64,000 nt of DNA from assembly GCA_023151185.1 (NCBI GenBank), contig JAKLJL010000003.1:124001-188000 (forward strand), read 5' to 3'. Positions within the stretch are counted from its first letter, which is position 1, and each line of letters begins with the position of its first letter. The stretch is from Bacteroidota bacterium. GTDB lineage: Bacteria > Bacteroidota > JABWAT01. The notes under the pieces were generated by a model. That model had not been told where the DNA came from. It was given only the letters and a program-made list of their open reading frames with translations, and ran no database searches. A program made the position numbers and the translations under genes. Positions 42,723 through 51,011 of the stretch are shown in pieces.

Positions 42723-43988
42723 ATGGAACTGAATCTTTACTTCTGGATTATTCTGGTGACCATTCTGGCAGATTTCGGACTGAATCTGGTCAGTGATGTT
42801 CTGAATGTTAAAGCGATGAAACCGGAAGTCCCGGAAGGTTTTACAGAGGTTTACCCGGAGGATGACTACCGGAAATCTCAGCTATACACAGGCGAAACCA
42901 CCCGTTTCGGCCTGATTTCTTCGGTTTTCGGACTGGCTGTTACCCTGGCATTTTGGTTTCTTGGTGGATTTCCGCTTCTGGATGGCTGGATCAGGTCTTT
43001 GGGCTTTGGCGAACTGGAGACCGGACTTATTTTTATTTCTGCACTGCTGGTCATGAAACTTGCTGCCGGGCTTCCCTTTAGCTTGTACAGTACGTTTGTC
43101 ATCGAAGAAAAATTCGGTTTCAACAGAACAACCTGGAAAACCTGGTGTGCGGACCTGGCAAAAAGCCTTGTTCTGGGTGCAGTTATCGGGCTCCCTGTTC
43201 TGGCACTTGTCCTTTGGTTTTTTATGACGGCAGGTCCATTGGCCTGGCTTTGGGTCTGGATATCCGTTACAGGTATTATGCTGTTCATCCAGTTTATTGC
43301 CCCGACCTGGATTATGCCCCTGTTCAATAAATTCACCCCGCTTGAGAATGATGAGCTCAAGGCTGCCATCCGGAATTATGCCGGCTCCGTTCAGTTTTCG
43401 CTGAAGGATATTTTCATTATGGACGGAAGCCGCCGGTCTGCAAAGGCCAATGCGTTTTTTACCGGGTTCGGGAAGAATAAACGGATTGCCCTGTTTGATA
43501 CCATGGTCGGCAAGCATACTACCGAAGAAATTGTGGCTGTGGTTGCGCATGAAGTTGGTCATTACAAACGCCGGCATATTCTGAAAGGGATGGTAACGGG
43601 GATTCTTCAGACCGGGTTGACCCTGTTTCTTCTGGGAATTTTTCTTTCCCATTCGGGGCTGTTTCTGGCGTTTGGATTGTCAGAAACACCGGTTTATGCC
43701 GGATTGATTTTCTTTGGGATGCTGCTGGCACCGGTCGATTTTTTTCTCGACCTCATCCAGAACAGGATATCACGGAAGCATGAATTCGAGGCAGATGCCT
43801 GGGCCGTTCAGACAACCGGAAATAGCCGGGCCCTGGCAGATGCCCTGAAAAAACTTTCCCGTCAGAATCTCTCCAACCTGACACCCCATCCGCTTCATGT
43901 CTTTCTGCATTATTCACACCCGCCTCTCAAAGACCGGATTGCAGCCATGGAACGGATCAGTACGCCTCTCCACCCCATTCCCAGCTAA
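42723..43988 (+). CDS. Ste24-like M48 membrane metalloprotease
   Basis: A 421-residue integral membrane zinc peptidase related to CAAX protease 1. ATG 42723 follows CGGAGA and gives the family N-terminus. The CAAX-type N-terminal membrane domain (about 1-200) precedes the peptidase domain with VVAHEVGHYKRRH (zinc His residues and catalytic Glu) and the third ligand in HEFEADAWAV. The C-terminal HPPLKDRIAAM is typical. It acts in membrane protein quality control or processing. The last 32 bases overlap the convergent outer-membrane gene. Confidence 0.93.
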   Translation: MELNLYFWIILVTILADFGLNLVSDVLNVKAMKPEVPEGFTEVYPEDDYRKSQLYTGETTRFGLISSVFGLAVTLAFWFLGGFPLLDGWIRSLGFGELETGLIFISALLVMKLAAGLPFSLYSTFVIEEKFGFNRTTWKTWCADLAKSLVLGAVIGLPVLALVLWFFMTAGPLAWLWVWISVTGIMLFIQFIAPTWIMPLFNKFTPLENDELKAAIRNYAGSVQFSLKDIFIMDGSRRSAKANAFFTGFGKNKRIALFDTMVGKHTTEEIVAVVAHEVGHYKRRHILKGMVTGILQTGLTLFLLGIFLSHSGLFLAFGLSETPVYAGLIFFGMLLAPVDFFLDLIQNRISRKHEFEADAWAVQTTGNSRALADALKKLSRQNLSNLTPHPLHVFLHYSHPPLKDRIAAMERISTPLHPIPS

Positions 43989-44910
43989 GTCCGGCTGATA
44001 ATCTGGTTTTTTCGGAAGGTGAAGAGTCCGGCCGGTTGGTTGCAACCGGAATCTGGGCGGTTAAGCTCCACCTGAAAGAATCCCGGACCAGTTTAACTGA
44101 GCTTTGGAAAAACAGATTTGAATAACCGGTTCCCCCTAACCTGATTCCGTTTTTAATGTCTTTCCCGGCAGATTCAAACCGAAACCCGGCGAGACCGATA
44201 ACGGCTGTTCCGGATGGATTGTCCCTGAAAAGGTCATGGGCTGCAGAAAGGGTGGAACTCAGTGAATTTCCGATCCGTTCCCCGAATCCGTTCGTCCCGT
44301 TCAGTTTACCGAATCCATCTGCACTGAGGGTCCACTTGTCCCAGGTCTGAACCCAGACCACATTAACCGGTATGTCCCAGCTTCCGCTGCCGATTTGCTG
44401 ATCTGCCGGAAGCCGGTTCCCGTTTCCGTCCTCAAGCCGGTCGTTTCCGGTGGGGGCCTGAATTCCGGCTCCGGCAAGAATAAACCGGTACCAGGAGTTA
44501 AAGTTACTGCCGTCCAGACGGTAAAAAGCCATCAGGGTGACGTCCCCTGTCCAGGACGTGGTAGTCGTGGTTGAGGCAGATACCCGGTTGGCCTGCCAGG
44601 GAACAGAAAGTGAAACTGCCCACGGTCCGGAAAGGTGATAGAAAAAGGTTAAATCAACTGTCGACCGGTATTCAGTGGTTTTTCCTTCCCATCCCGGGGT
44701 ACTGTGCGAGATTTTTCCCAGCCGGTTTAAAGAAGGCTGAGTGGCCGTAACCGCATCGGTAACAGAATGCTGGTATAAATAGGTCAGGGATAACCGGTTT
44801 TTTCCCGAGTAATACGGATTTATCCCATTCAGATTGTTGCAGAAATCGCAGGAATATACCGTGTTGTATCCCCAAAGGATACAAACAAGAATAGTAAAAT
44901 AGGGTGTCAT
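43957..44910 (-). CDS. Outer-membrane protein with N-terminal CDxC motif, MbnP/MbnH-associated
   Basis: Probable 317-residue outer-membrane beta-barrel: signal peptide, then mature N-terminus SCDFCNNLNG, then amphipathic strands throughout (GKNRLSLTYLYQHS; WAVSLSVPWQANRV; RLSAGLSWEWGG). The CDxC at the mature N-terminus could bind copper or iron. It is the last gene of the cluster with MbnH and MbnP homologues, 21 bases behind MbnH, so it is a candidate channel or partner for copper handling at the outer membrane. Its end overlaps the Ste24-like gene on the other strand by 32 bases. Confidence 0.7.
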   Translation of the reverse strand: MTPYFTILVCILWGYNTVYSCDFCNNLNGINPYYSGKNRLSLTYLYQHSVTDAVTATQPSLNRLGKISHSTPGWEGKTTEYRSTVDLTFFYHLSGPWAVSLSVPWQANRVSASTTTTTSWTGDVTLMAFYRLDGSNFNSWYRFILAGAGIQAPTGNDRLEDGNGNRLPADQQIGSGSWDIPVNVVWVQTWDKWTLSADGFGKLNGTNGFGERIGNSLSSTLSAAHDLFRDNPSGTAVIGLAGFRFESAGKDIKNGIRLGGTGYSNLFFQSSVKLVRDSFRWSLTAQIPVATNRPDSSPSEKTRLSAGLSWEWGGEAY

Positions 44911-44931
44911 GGCAACCTGGGTTTTAAAAAG

Positions 44932-45969
44932 TTATTTCAGCGTTCCGGGATCAGAAAAATCCGGATTCTGAATGAAAGCGGTATCCGTCAGCGATTCCAG
45001 GAAAGCAACCAGATCCAGAATATCCTGATCAGATAAACCCAGAGGCCGCATCAGAATGTCTGCATTCGGGTGGCCTTTCCCGCCGGCATTGTAATTCCGG
45101 ACCACCTCTTCAAGTGTTGAGTAACTGCCATTGTGCATGTAGGGAGCAGACAGGGCCACATTTCGGAGAGTCGGCGTTTTGAATTTTCCGATGTCTGAGT
45201 CCCGGCTGGTCAGCAAATACCGGCCAGGGTCGGCATAGGACCCGGCATTACTGTTGTTGTGAAACCCCTGATCAGTAAAATTGAATCCGGTGTGGCAATG
45301 GAAGCAATCTCCCGTTTCACCGAAAAACAGGTCAAATCCCCGTTTTGCAGATTCAGACATCCGGTTGGTTTCCCCCCGGTTCCACTTATCAAACTCTGAA
45401 TTTCCGCTTACCAGATACCGCTGAAAGGTGGCAATGGACTTGGTGACCCGTTCCATATTGATTTCCGGACTTCCCCAGGCTGCCGAAAACAACGGGGGGT
45501 ACGCCGGATCTGCCATGAGTCTTTTCAGTAAAGTATCCGTGTGGATGTTGAATTCAACCGGGTTGACGATAGGGGCCAGGGCCTGCTTTTCCAGAGATTC
45601 AACCCCACCTTCCCACAGCAGAAAGGGCAGGTATCCGGCATTGGTAAGTCCGGGGGCATTCCGGGTTCCTTTCAGGCCATGAAATCCCGAACTGACCGGA
45701 TTCCCCTTGTCCGAAAAAGCAGCTTCCTGCTGATGGCAGGATCCGCAGGACACTGAATAATCTGCGGCAAATTTTTTATCATAAAACAATCGTCTGCCGA
45801 GTGTGAATTTTTCGCCTGACAGCGGATTGTCTGAAGGGACCGCCATTGCCGGAAAATCACGCGGGATTTCGGGTTTGTGTTCTGTACCGGCATTCTGATC
45901 TTCGGTATCAACACCGCAACCGGCCAGGAGCAAAATCCCGGCCGGCAGCAAAAAAAAACTCAACTTCAT
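44932..45969 (-). CDS. MauG/MbnH-type diheme c peroxidase, lipoprotein
   Basis: A 345-residue diheme enzyme of the cytochrome c peroxidase/MauG superfamily. It has a lipobox LLAGC (Cys18), first heme motif SCGSCH (Cys75-His79) and second DCFHCH (Cys222-His226). The family segments TRNAPGLTNAGYLPFLLWEGG, FKTPTLRNVALSAPYMHNG and GHPNADILMRPLGLS are present. In the MbnH subfamily the enzyme oxidises a tryptophan of its partner MbnP to kynurenine. Encoded directly after an MbnP homologue with a four-base overlap, which strongly supports that role over plain peroxidase. Confidence 0.92.
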   Translation of the reverse strand: MKLSFFLLPAGILLLAGCGVDTEDQNAGTEHKPEIPRDFPAMAVPSDNPLSGEKFTLGRRLFYDKKFAADYSVSCGSCHQQEAAFSDKGNPVSSGFHGLKGTRNAPGLTNAGYLPFLLWEGGVESLEKQALAPIVNPVEFNIHTDTLLKRLMADPAYPPLFSAAWGSPEINMERVTKSIATFQRYLVSGNSEFDKWNRGETNRMSESAKRGFDLFFGETGDCFHCHTGFNFTDQGFHNNSNAGSYADPGRYLLTSRDSDIGKFKTPTLRNVALSAPYMHNGSYSTLEEVVRNYNAGGKGHPNADILMRPLGLSDQDILDLVAFLESLTDTAFIQNPDFSDPGTLK

Positions 45970-46760
45970 TGACGTGAGAAAATCAGGCTGGTGTTGGCGT
46001 AAATCCGGTCAGCCAGATTCTTGGGCCCGACGTGGTGGATTCTTTCGGATACGTTATTTTTCGGACTCAGTTTGGTTGAAGGATTCAGACCGGTGTCGAA
46101 AAGCTTCGAATAGTCAGCAGTAACGTTGAACGCATTGTCTTTGCCCGATTCCACCGTGAAAGAGGTCTTGGTCGTGCCCGATAGCGACGCAAACATGACA
46201 GTCAGATTACGGGAGTCTTCACCCACATGCCACCCGAAGTTGATTGCCTTGCCGGCAGAATCCGTTTTGCCTTCGATCTTGTGAAAAATATATCCGGGGT
46301 TCCAGGGCCAGTACATTCCGGAACTGGCACCCAATGGTGCAGCCTGGGTAGCGGCATTTTTATGGTTTTCTGAAAACGGAACCCCGACGTTGAATTTAAG
46401 TCCACGGTAAAATCCGGGATCTGCTTCAAGTTCAAGTGAAAATTTTCCGTCAGCAGTATAATCAGCCGCAGAAAAATCAACCAAGTGGATGGATCCGATC
46501 GGGTGCGCTGCTCCAAAGGAATCTATCAGGGCAATTTCTGACACAAAGAATTTAAGAGTGGTAAACTGAACGGTGTCTGAGGCTGAAGTTGTATAGTTGG
46601 TATTCAGACTTAACGCCGAGGCTCCGAATGCACCTGAAAAATTCAGGACCACATGGGTATGAACATGGGTATCCTGATGGTCTGATTCGGTTGAATTATC
46701 ATCACAGGCAAAAAAAAGGCCGAAAACTGAAAGAGTAAGCAAATAATAAAGTGATTTCAT
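45966..46760 (-). CDS. MbnP-like copper-binding lipoprotein
   Basis: A 264-residue exported protein, lipobox FFAC (Cys19), followed by a His-rich stretch (DHQDTHVHTHVVLNF). The MbnP domain shows LKFFVSEIALIDSFG, FSLELEADPGFYRGLKFNVGV, GMYWPWNPGYIFHKIEG and NFGWHVGEDSRNLT. The two Trp residues of MYWPWNPGY are candidates for the kynurenine-forming position. MbnP proteins bind copper in the periplasm after modification by MbnH. Translationally coupled to the MbnH gene. ATG 46760 follows AGGAG. Confidence 0.88.
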   Translation of the reverse strand: MKSLYYLLTLSVFGLFFACDDNSTESDHQDTHVHTHVVLNFSGAFGASALSLNTNYTTSASDTVQFTTLKFFVSEIALIDSFGAAHPIGSIHLVDFSAADYTADGKFSLELEADPGFYRGLKFNVGVPFSENHKNAATQAAPLGASSGMYWPWNPGYIFHKIEGKTDSAGKAINFGWHVGEDSRNLTVMFASLSGTTKTSFTVESGKDNAFNVTADYSKLFDTGLNPSTKLSPKNNVSERIHHVGPKNLADRIYANTSLIFSRQ

Positions 46761-46945
46761 GAAAAAACTCCTGAATAAAAAGATAAACCTGTTCCCTGCC
46801 GGACTTTCCGGATGGAACTTTCTGAACCTTTTGTTTTAAGTCCGGAAACAGACTTTCAGGCAGCGAAATCGGGTGGGTGAAAAACCGGGAACAGGTCCCC
46901 GTCTGGCAGGGTTCCGCAGCACCCCTGCGGGTACCCGGTTAGTGA

Positions 46946-47248
46946 CTAATGCAGAACAGTGTTGCCCGAAGAACCCGTAACCCAATTTTCCTTGATGTCT
47001 TTGGTGCTTTTTTCCTGACCGGTTTTTGCGGGGGAGGTGGACTCCGGACCAGAATTTTCCTTTTGTATCTGCTTATTCAGATAACAATGTCCGTTGCAGT
47101 TCCGAACCACTTTCTCGCAGGAGGATGCTGCAATATTCTGCCGGTTAAGTTCGAACAACAGGGTCATCCAGGAACTGGCATTCAGGTGGATGAAAACGGT
47201 TATCAGAAGAATTCCGGAAGTCCAGCGGGTTGTGGAGTCAAAATTCAT
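46946..47248 (-). CDS. Small exported protein with CNGHCYL motif
   Basis: A 100-residue protein. The N-terminal hydrophobic stretch (TSGILLITVFIHLN) is followed by LLFELNRQNIAASSCEK and the motif NCNGHCYLNKQI, then a charged low-complexity tail. The plan (signal, FELN..YIA, C-N-G-x-C-x-L) recurs in small Bacteroidota proteins found with copper- and redox-related genes; the paired cysteines suggest metal binding. It leads the cluster with MbnP and MbnH. A promoter stands five bases before the ATG, so the mRNA should be nearly leaderless. Confidence 0.72.
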   Translation of the reverse strand: MNFDSTTRWTSGILLITVFIHLNASSWMTLLFELNRQNIAASSCEKVVRNCNGHCYLNKQIQKENSGPESTSPAKTGQEKSTKDIKENWVTGSSGNTVLH

Positions 47249-47253
47249 TGCTG

Positions 47254-47285
47254 CAAAAATAGGAGTGCAGCCAGCCGGAAAGCAA
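47254..47285 (-). promoter_or_regulatory. TTG-N21-TATTTTTG promoter of the copper cluster
   Basis: Minus-strand TTG (47283-47285) and TATTTTTG (47254-47261), spacer 21; five bases before the ATG at 47248. Confidence 0.6.
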
Positions 47286-47546
47286 CAGATTGTTAGAATC
47301 AGATTAAAAAAGAGCAGAACCCCGGAATTACTTATAAAAACCTGATTAAATCTCTAATCCGGAAGGCCTTGCAGCAGATAAAAAAAAGTCGTACTCTTGC
47401 TCTTGGTTTTGACGTCGAACCAGTTGAATAAACAAGATGAGGAGGGCCGTATTATCACAGTAAACCATTCTCACATAGAAAAGTGGCATCAAAACCGTCC
47501 ATGACGGAATTTTGACAGCATTTGCGCATCAATGGGATTACCCGTT
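47286..47546. other. Intergenic stretch without a supported gene
   Basis: Short frames on the plus strand (for example one ending SRTLALGFDVEPVE near 47430) have no start context or recognisable family. See the plus-directed hairpin at its right edge. Confidence 0.4.
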
Positions 47547-47599
47547 AAACCCTGAATGAACCCGGATTGGCTAAATCCGGCAGAGTTCAGGGTTTTTTT
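47547..47599 (+). terminator. Nested hairpin with T run, plus-directed
   Basis: Outer stem AAACCCTGAA / TTCAGGGTTT (47547-47556, 47586-47595), inner stem CCGGATT / AATCCGG (47562-47568, 47574-47580), then T run. The T run is on the plus strand, although the gene ending here (47602) is on the minus strand; an A run on the other side could make it work both ways. Confidence 0.65.
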
Positions 47600-47601
47600 A
47601 T

Positions 47602-48234
47602 TTAGATGGGTTTGTAATAGAGTGCCGGGTCATCGGGGTCAGAAACAAAGCCGATTTTTTCCAGATAAATCTGGTGTCCTTTTACTGCCGACCGGGTTAC
47701 AAACGTGTTAAATCCCTGTTTTTTAAATTCGAGACGGTTCTCGTTGAACAGGAAAGAGGCGTTTTTTAGATCCCGGTAATCCGGAATAACATAATCCAGT
47801 TTGATTTCAATCCGTCCGTTTGCCTTCGGTTCGTAAATAAACAAGCCAACCGGGACCAGATTCCGCAGAATGAAGATTTTCTGAAATTCCAGAGCCGAAC
47901 CGGCAGAAAATTCCGGAATATGCCGGCTGATATCAGCCCCGTAAAAATCAAGGAATTTCTGAACCAGAAACAGATTTCCGTCGGGAACCGGCTCCAGGCT
48001 GAAAAAATCCTTTTTATTGCGCATCTGAAGAATGTAATAGACATCCACTACCGAAATAAAGGCGTTCAGGACAAAAACCGGATAAGCCCCAACCAGCAGG
48101 CCGTAAATGGAAAAAATACCGGCTCCGTAAAAATTGACCCACCGCAGATACCAGATATTTTTCATCATCAGTGATACGGCAACCAGGACCGATCCGCAAT
48201 ATCCGAACAGTTCAAGAAAAGTAAGGCCAAACAT
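47602..48234 (-). CDS. YgjV-like membrane protein with soluble C-terminal domain
   Basis: The 210-residue protein starts with three or four short hydrophobic helices (LELFGYCGSVLVAVSLMMKN, WVNFYGAGIFSIYGLLVGAYP, VFVLNAFISVVDVYYI), as in YgjV-type inner-membrane proteins. A charged, strand-rich C-terminal domain follows (about 80-210; LDYVIPDYRDLKNASFLF, GFNTFVTRSAVKGHQIYLEKIGF), which looks like a divergent acetyltransferase-type fold. That second assignment is tentative. One-base overlap (TAATG) with the preceding gene indicates an operon of three. Confidence 0.6.
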   Translation of the reverse strand: MFGLTFLELFGYCGSVLVAVSLMMKNIWYLRWVNFYGAGIFSIYGLLVGAYPVFVLNAFISVVDVYYILQMRNKKDFFSLEPVPDGNLFLVQKFLDFYGADISRHIPEFSAGSALEFQKIFILRNLVPVGLFIYEPKANGRIEIKLDYVIPDYRDLKNASFLFNENRLEFKKQGFNTFVTRSAVKGHQIYLEKIGFVSDPDDPALYYKPI

Positions 48235-48656
48235 TAAGCGACTCCTTCAGTGTTTTGATCAGCCAGCGCCGGTTTTTTCAGCAATTCCGTCCGGACATAC
48301 TGGCGAAGCGGTTCAGTCATCATTGAAACCCAGCCCGGCACACCGCCCTGGATTTTTACCTGCCTGAGAACCATCATTTTCATCATTCCCCGTTTTCCTT
48401 CAAGCCATTCCAGATAATGCCCGGTTTCCTTCCAGATCATTTTCGGATGGTTCTCATCCCCGCCGATTTTAAATCTCAGTTGGCCATCCCGGATGCACAG
48501 GGTAAACCCGATTATAGTCGGCGACATGATTAAAAAAGAGACTACATCGCCTTCTCTGAAGAATTTTGAAACGGTTTCTGTCTGGTTCAGATGCAGATGC
48601 ATTTTCTCCAGTGCCTGAATCAGCAGCGGTTCGGGCAGTTCCTTTAAACTTTGCAT
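48234..48656 (-). CDS. Small SCP2-like protein
   Basis: A 140-residue soluble protein. A strand-rich core and the segment WLEGKRGMMKMMVLRQVKIQG, followed by a helix, resemble sterol-carrier-protein-2-type lipid-binding domains (where a GK..PM..FM.GKLKI pattern is usual). This is a weak match by eye. It starts four bases after the next gene upstream stops and overlaps the membrane-protein gene, so the three are probably made together. Confidence 0.5.
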   Translation of the reverse strand: MQSLKELPEPLLIQALEKMHLHLNQTETVSKFFREGDVVSFLIMSPTIIGFTLCIRDGQLRFKIGGDENHPKMIWKETGHYLEWLEGKRGMMKMMVLRQVKIQGGVPGWVSMMTEPLRQYVRTELLKKPALADQNTEGVA

Positions 48657-48660
48657 CCGG

Positions 48661-49125
48661 TCAGATCAGGGGGATTTTAACCGTGAAGGTTTTCATGGCA
48701 GTCTGCAGGTCGATCAGATAAGCTCCGCCGTCCCGTTTAAAACTGACACCCTGCAGATCCAGTTTCATGAGGCCCATACCGGCTTTAAGCCCTTTAATGC
48801 CGGTCAGTGATAAACTTGCCGGGTTGGCGGCAGCAGAAATTTGTTCATCCGCAAACAGATCAACCGTAAAGCCGGCAATGGAGAGGGTCGTTTTTTCGGG
48901 TTGATTCAGCGTAAGAGTTAGTTGCTGCCCGGACTTTTCCATCGTTTTGATCTGACCGAACAGGCTGGCAAGTTCCGGATTCAGTTTTGGCAGAAAGGGG
49001 GAAATCAGTTCAGAAACTTCAGCCCCCGGAATAGAAAATCCTGCTGGCTGATGAAGCAGGGCAAAAACCTGCGAAATCAGGTGGTCATTCTGGCTGACCG
49101 CTGTCTGGATAAGAGGTGAACCCAA
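48661..49125 (-). CDS. Unknown 154-residue protein
   Basis: Family not recognised. No signal peptide is seen. A helical first half precedes a beta-rich second half (SGQQLTLTLNQPEKTTLSIAG; MKLDLQGVSFKRDGGAYLIDL). The frame begins with a TTG at 49125 with GGAG six bases upstream, and no in-frame ATG fits. A TATCTTTG element lies about 28 bases further up. First gene of the three-gene run. Confidence 0.55.
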   Translation of the reverse strand: MGSPLIQTAVSQNDHLISQVFALLHQPAGFSIPGAEVSELISPFLPKLNPELASLFGQIKTMEKSGQQLTLTLNQPEKTTLSIAGFTVDLFADEQISAAANPASLSLTGIKGLKAGMGLMKLDLQGVSFKRDGGAYLIDLQTAMKTFTVKIPLI

Positions 49126-49153
49126 CGAAAACTCCGGTTTTGATTGCGACGTG

Positions 49154-49161
49154 CAAAGATA
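49154..49161 (-). promoter_or_regulatory. -7 element (TATCTTTG) of the 49125 gene
   Basis: Exact TAnnTTTG match on the minus strand, about 28 bases before the TTG start; no TTG at the -33 position. Confidence 0.45.
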
Positions 49162-49212
49162 GTAAAAAAGACGGGTATTGTGATTTTTTTTAGGTTAAAA
49201 CAGCAGGATTCT

Positions 49213-49244
49213 TTGGGTTCAGGTTAGGCGGATGCCGATCTTTG
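49213..49244 (+). promoter_or_regulatory. TTG-N21-GATCTTTG promoter of the MFS gene
   Basis: TTG at 49213-49215 and GATCTTTG at 49237-49244; ATG four bases later. Confidence 0.45.
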
Positions 49245-49248
49245 AAAG

Positions 49249-50442
49249 ATGAGAAAGTCCTTGTTTCATCATTTCCGGACAGCCTGGTCAGGCCTTCCGG
49301 GCGAATCCTGGCTTTTGGCACTGGTCGTGCTGATAAACCGGTCGGGCGCCATGGTCATTCCGTTCCTGTCGGTTTATCTGACCCGGAAGCTGGGTTTCAG
49401 TTTAACCGAAGCAGGCTGGAGCCTTGCTGCATTTGGACTCGGTGCCATGGCCGGAGCCTATTCAGGCGGCCGCCTGACTGACCGGTTCGGTGCTTTTCGT
49501 ATTCAGGCGGTAAGCCTGACCCTGACCGGGGTGATGTTTTTCATTTTGATGACTCTGACCTCTTTTTATCCGGTAACTGCGGGGATTTTTATCCTGAGTC
49601 TTGTTGCCGAAGCATTCCGGCCCGCCAATGCGGTTTCAGTAGCCCACTGGTCGCCGCCGGATAAATTAACCCGGGCTTTTTCTCTGAACCGGATGGCAGC
49701 CAATCTGGGATTCGGAATCGGGCCTGCGATTGGTGGCTTTCTGGCGGTTTACGGTTTCCATTGGCTGTTCATTGCTGACGGAGCAACCTGTATTGCCGCT
49801 GCCGGGGTTTTTTACCGGGCTTTTCGTGACCGGAATTCTGGTTTAAAGTCACTGAATCCTCAGGAAAAGGCATCTGCGGTTTCTGCCTGGAAAGATCCGT
49901 GGATGCTGGGTATCGTTTTTCTGGTCTCTCTCAATGCCATCTCCTTTTTTCAGTTCTTTACCACTTTGCCCGTCTTTTACCGGACAGAATATCACCTGCC
50001 CGAAAACCAGATCGGGATGCTGCTTGCCTTCAACGGATTGCTGGTTTTTGTATTTGAAATGGTTTTGGTGAATGTGCTGGAAGGAAGGGTGCAGGCTGGA
50101 ATTCTCGTGACGTCTGGGGCTGTTCTATTGGGTCTTTCCTGGCTGGGGCTGGCGTTTCTTTCCGGGATTGCGGTGCTGGTCGGAGCCATGGTCCTGCTTT
50201 CCTTCTCCGAAATGCTTGCCATGCCGTTTCTGGCCTCTTCCATCAGCCGCCGGGCAGCAGGAGCCCGGTTGGGAGAATATATGGCCATGTACACCATGGC
50301 GTATTCTCTTGCCCATGTTGCCGCCCCGGTTGCGGGAACCCAGATTGCCGATATAGCCGGGTTTTCAGTGTTATGGCTGGTCAGTGGTTTGGCAGCCCTT
50401 GGGGTTGCTGCCGGATTCTGGATGCTGCTGCGAAGCCGGTAA
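49249..50442 (+). CDS. MFS efflux-type transporter
   Basis: A 397-residue major-facilitator protein with 12 predicted helices. The loop 2-3 motif A is seen in GGRLTDRFGAFRIQ, and FNGLLVFVFEMVLV and FLASSISRRAAGARLGEYM lie in the second half. The general form matches MdtH/drug-exporter types; substrate unknown. In the inferred ancestral order its 3' end faced the TetR gene now at 53973-54563, which may regulate it. The last 134 bases exist a second time at 53819-53952. Confidence 0.9.
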   Translation: MRKSLFHHFRTAWSGLPGESWLLALVVLINRSGAMVIPFLSVYLTRKLGFSLTEAGWSLAAFGLGAMAGAYSGGRLTDRFGAFRIQAVSLTLTGVMFFILMTLTSFYPVTAGIFILSLVAEAFRPANAVSVAHWSPPDKLTRAFSLNRMAANLGFGIGPAIGGFLAVYGFHWLFIADGATCIAAAGVFYRAFRDRNSGLKSLNPQEKASAVSAWKDPWMLGIVFLVSLNAISFFQFFTTLPVFYRTEYHLPENQIGMLLAFNGLLVFVFEMVLVNVLEGRVQAGILVTSGAVLLGLSWLGLAFLSGIAVLVGAMVLLSFSEMLAMPFLASSISRRAAGARLGEYMAMYTMAYSLAHVAAPVAGTQIADIAGFSVLWLVSGLAALGVAAGFWMLLRSR

Positions 50443-50443
50443 C
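50310..50443. repeat. 134-bp direct repeat, left copy (MFS 3' end)
   Basis: Identical to 53819-53952 except at four positions. In this copy it is the intact MFS C-terminus. The two copies enclose the four-gene cassette 50444-53818. Confidence 0.95.
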
Positions 50444-50454
50444 AGGTTTTTGAT

Positions 50455-51009
50455 TTACTCGGCTAGCTGAAGTACAAATAAGGATATTATCCTTTCCATT
50501 TCAGGCTTCATTTTGTCAAAATACACCCGTTTTGGCGCAGTAAATTCAAATATATATGCCTTGTTTCCTTTTGAATACCCCATTGTCAGCATTTTCATTG
50601 GGTTTCCGTCGGTTGATTTATATTCCGACAAGATGAGGAAAGCGTCATTTTCATTAATGGTGGCAGGTGATGTTTCTACAACTTTGAATTGGCTGTATTC
50701 GGATGTGAACCTGTAATTATCTGTTATTACTGCAGCAAGATCCTCTGCAAGCATATCAGTCTGAATTTTTTGCTTGACTCTGGCTAACGGCTTTTCTGCA
50801 TCCAGTGTTTGGTAGCATAGAACAGCAAGATCAGGGCTATCTGGTGTTATTAAAACTTGCTTGTCCTTTATCATGTATTTCCAACCTGTTGGTGCTTTTA
50901 ACACCCCGCCTGATTTTGTTTCGATAACCGGCCCCTTGACAGTTCGCCACTCTGGCCCGCACCCAATTAAGACAGAAAGGGTTGCCAGGCTGATCAGGAT
51001 TCTTTTCAT
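50455..51009 (-). CDS. Unknown lipoprotein, 184 residues (cassette)
   Basis: Lipobox LIGC (Cys17) after MKRILISLATLSV, then a compact alpha/beta protein (GWKYMIKDKQVLITPDSPDLAVLCY; DAFLILSEYKSTDGNPMKMLTMGYSKGNKAYIFEF split at ST). The layout suggests a PsbP/DcrB-like fold, but no family is recognised with confidence. It is the last gene of the minus-strand cassette, two bases behind the M48 gene, and lies 11 bases from the left repeat. Confidence 0.6.
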   Translation of the reverse strand: MKRILISLATLSVLIGCGPEWRTVKGPVIETKSGGVLKAPTGWKYMIKDKQVLITPDSPDLAVLCYQTLDAEKPLARVKQKIQTDMLAEDLAAVITDNYRFTSEYSQFKVVETSPATINENDAFLILSEYKSTDGNPMKMLTMGYSKGNKAYIFEFTAPKRVYFDKMKPEMERIISLFVLQLAE

Positions 51010-51011
51010 TT

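Noticed and set aside
47286-47546. Short plus-strand frames such as one ending GFDVEPVE
   Set aside because: No start codon with ribosome site and no recognisable family; could be chance.
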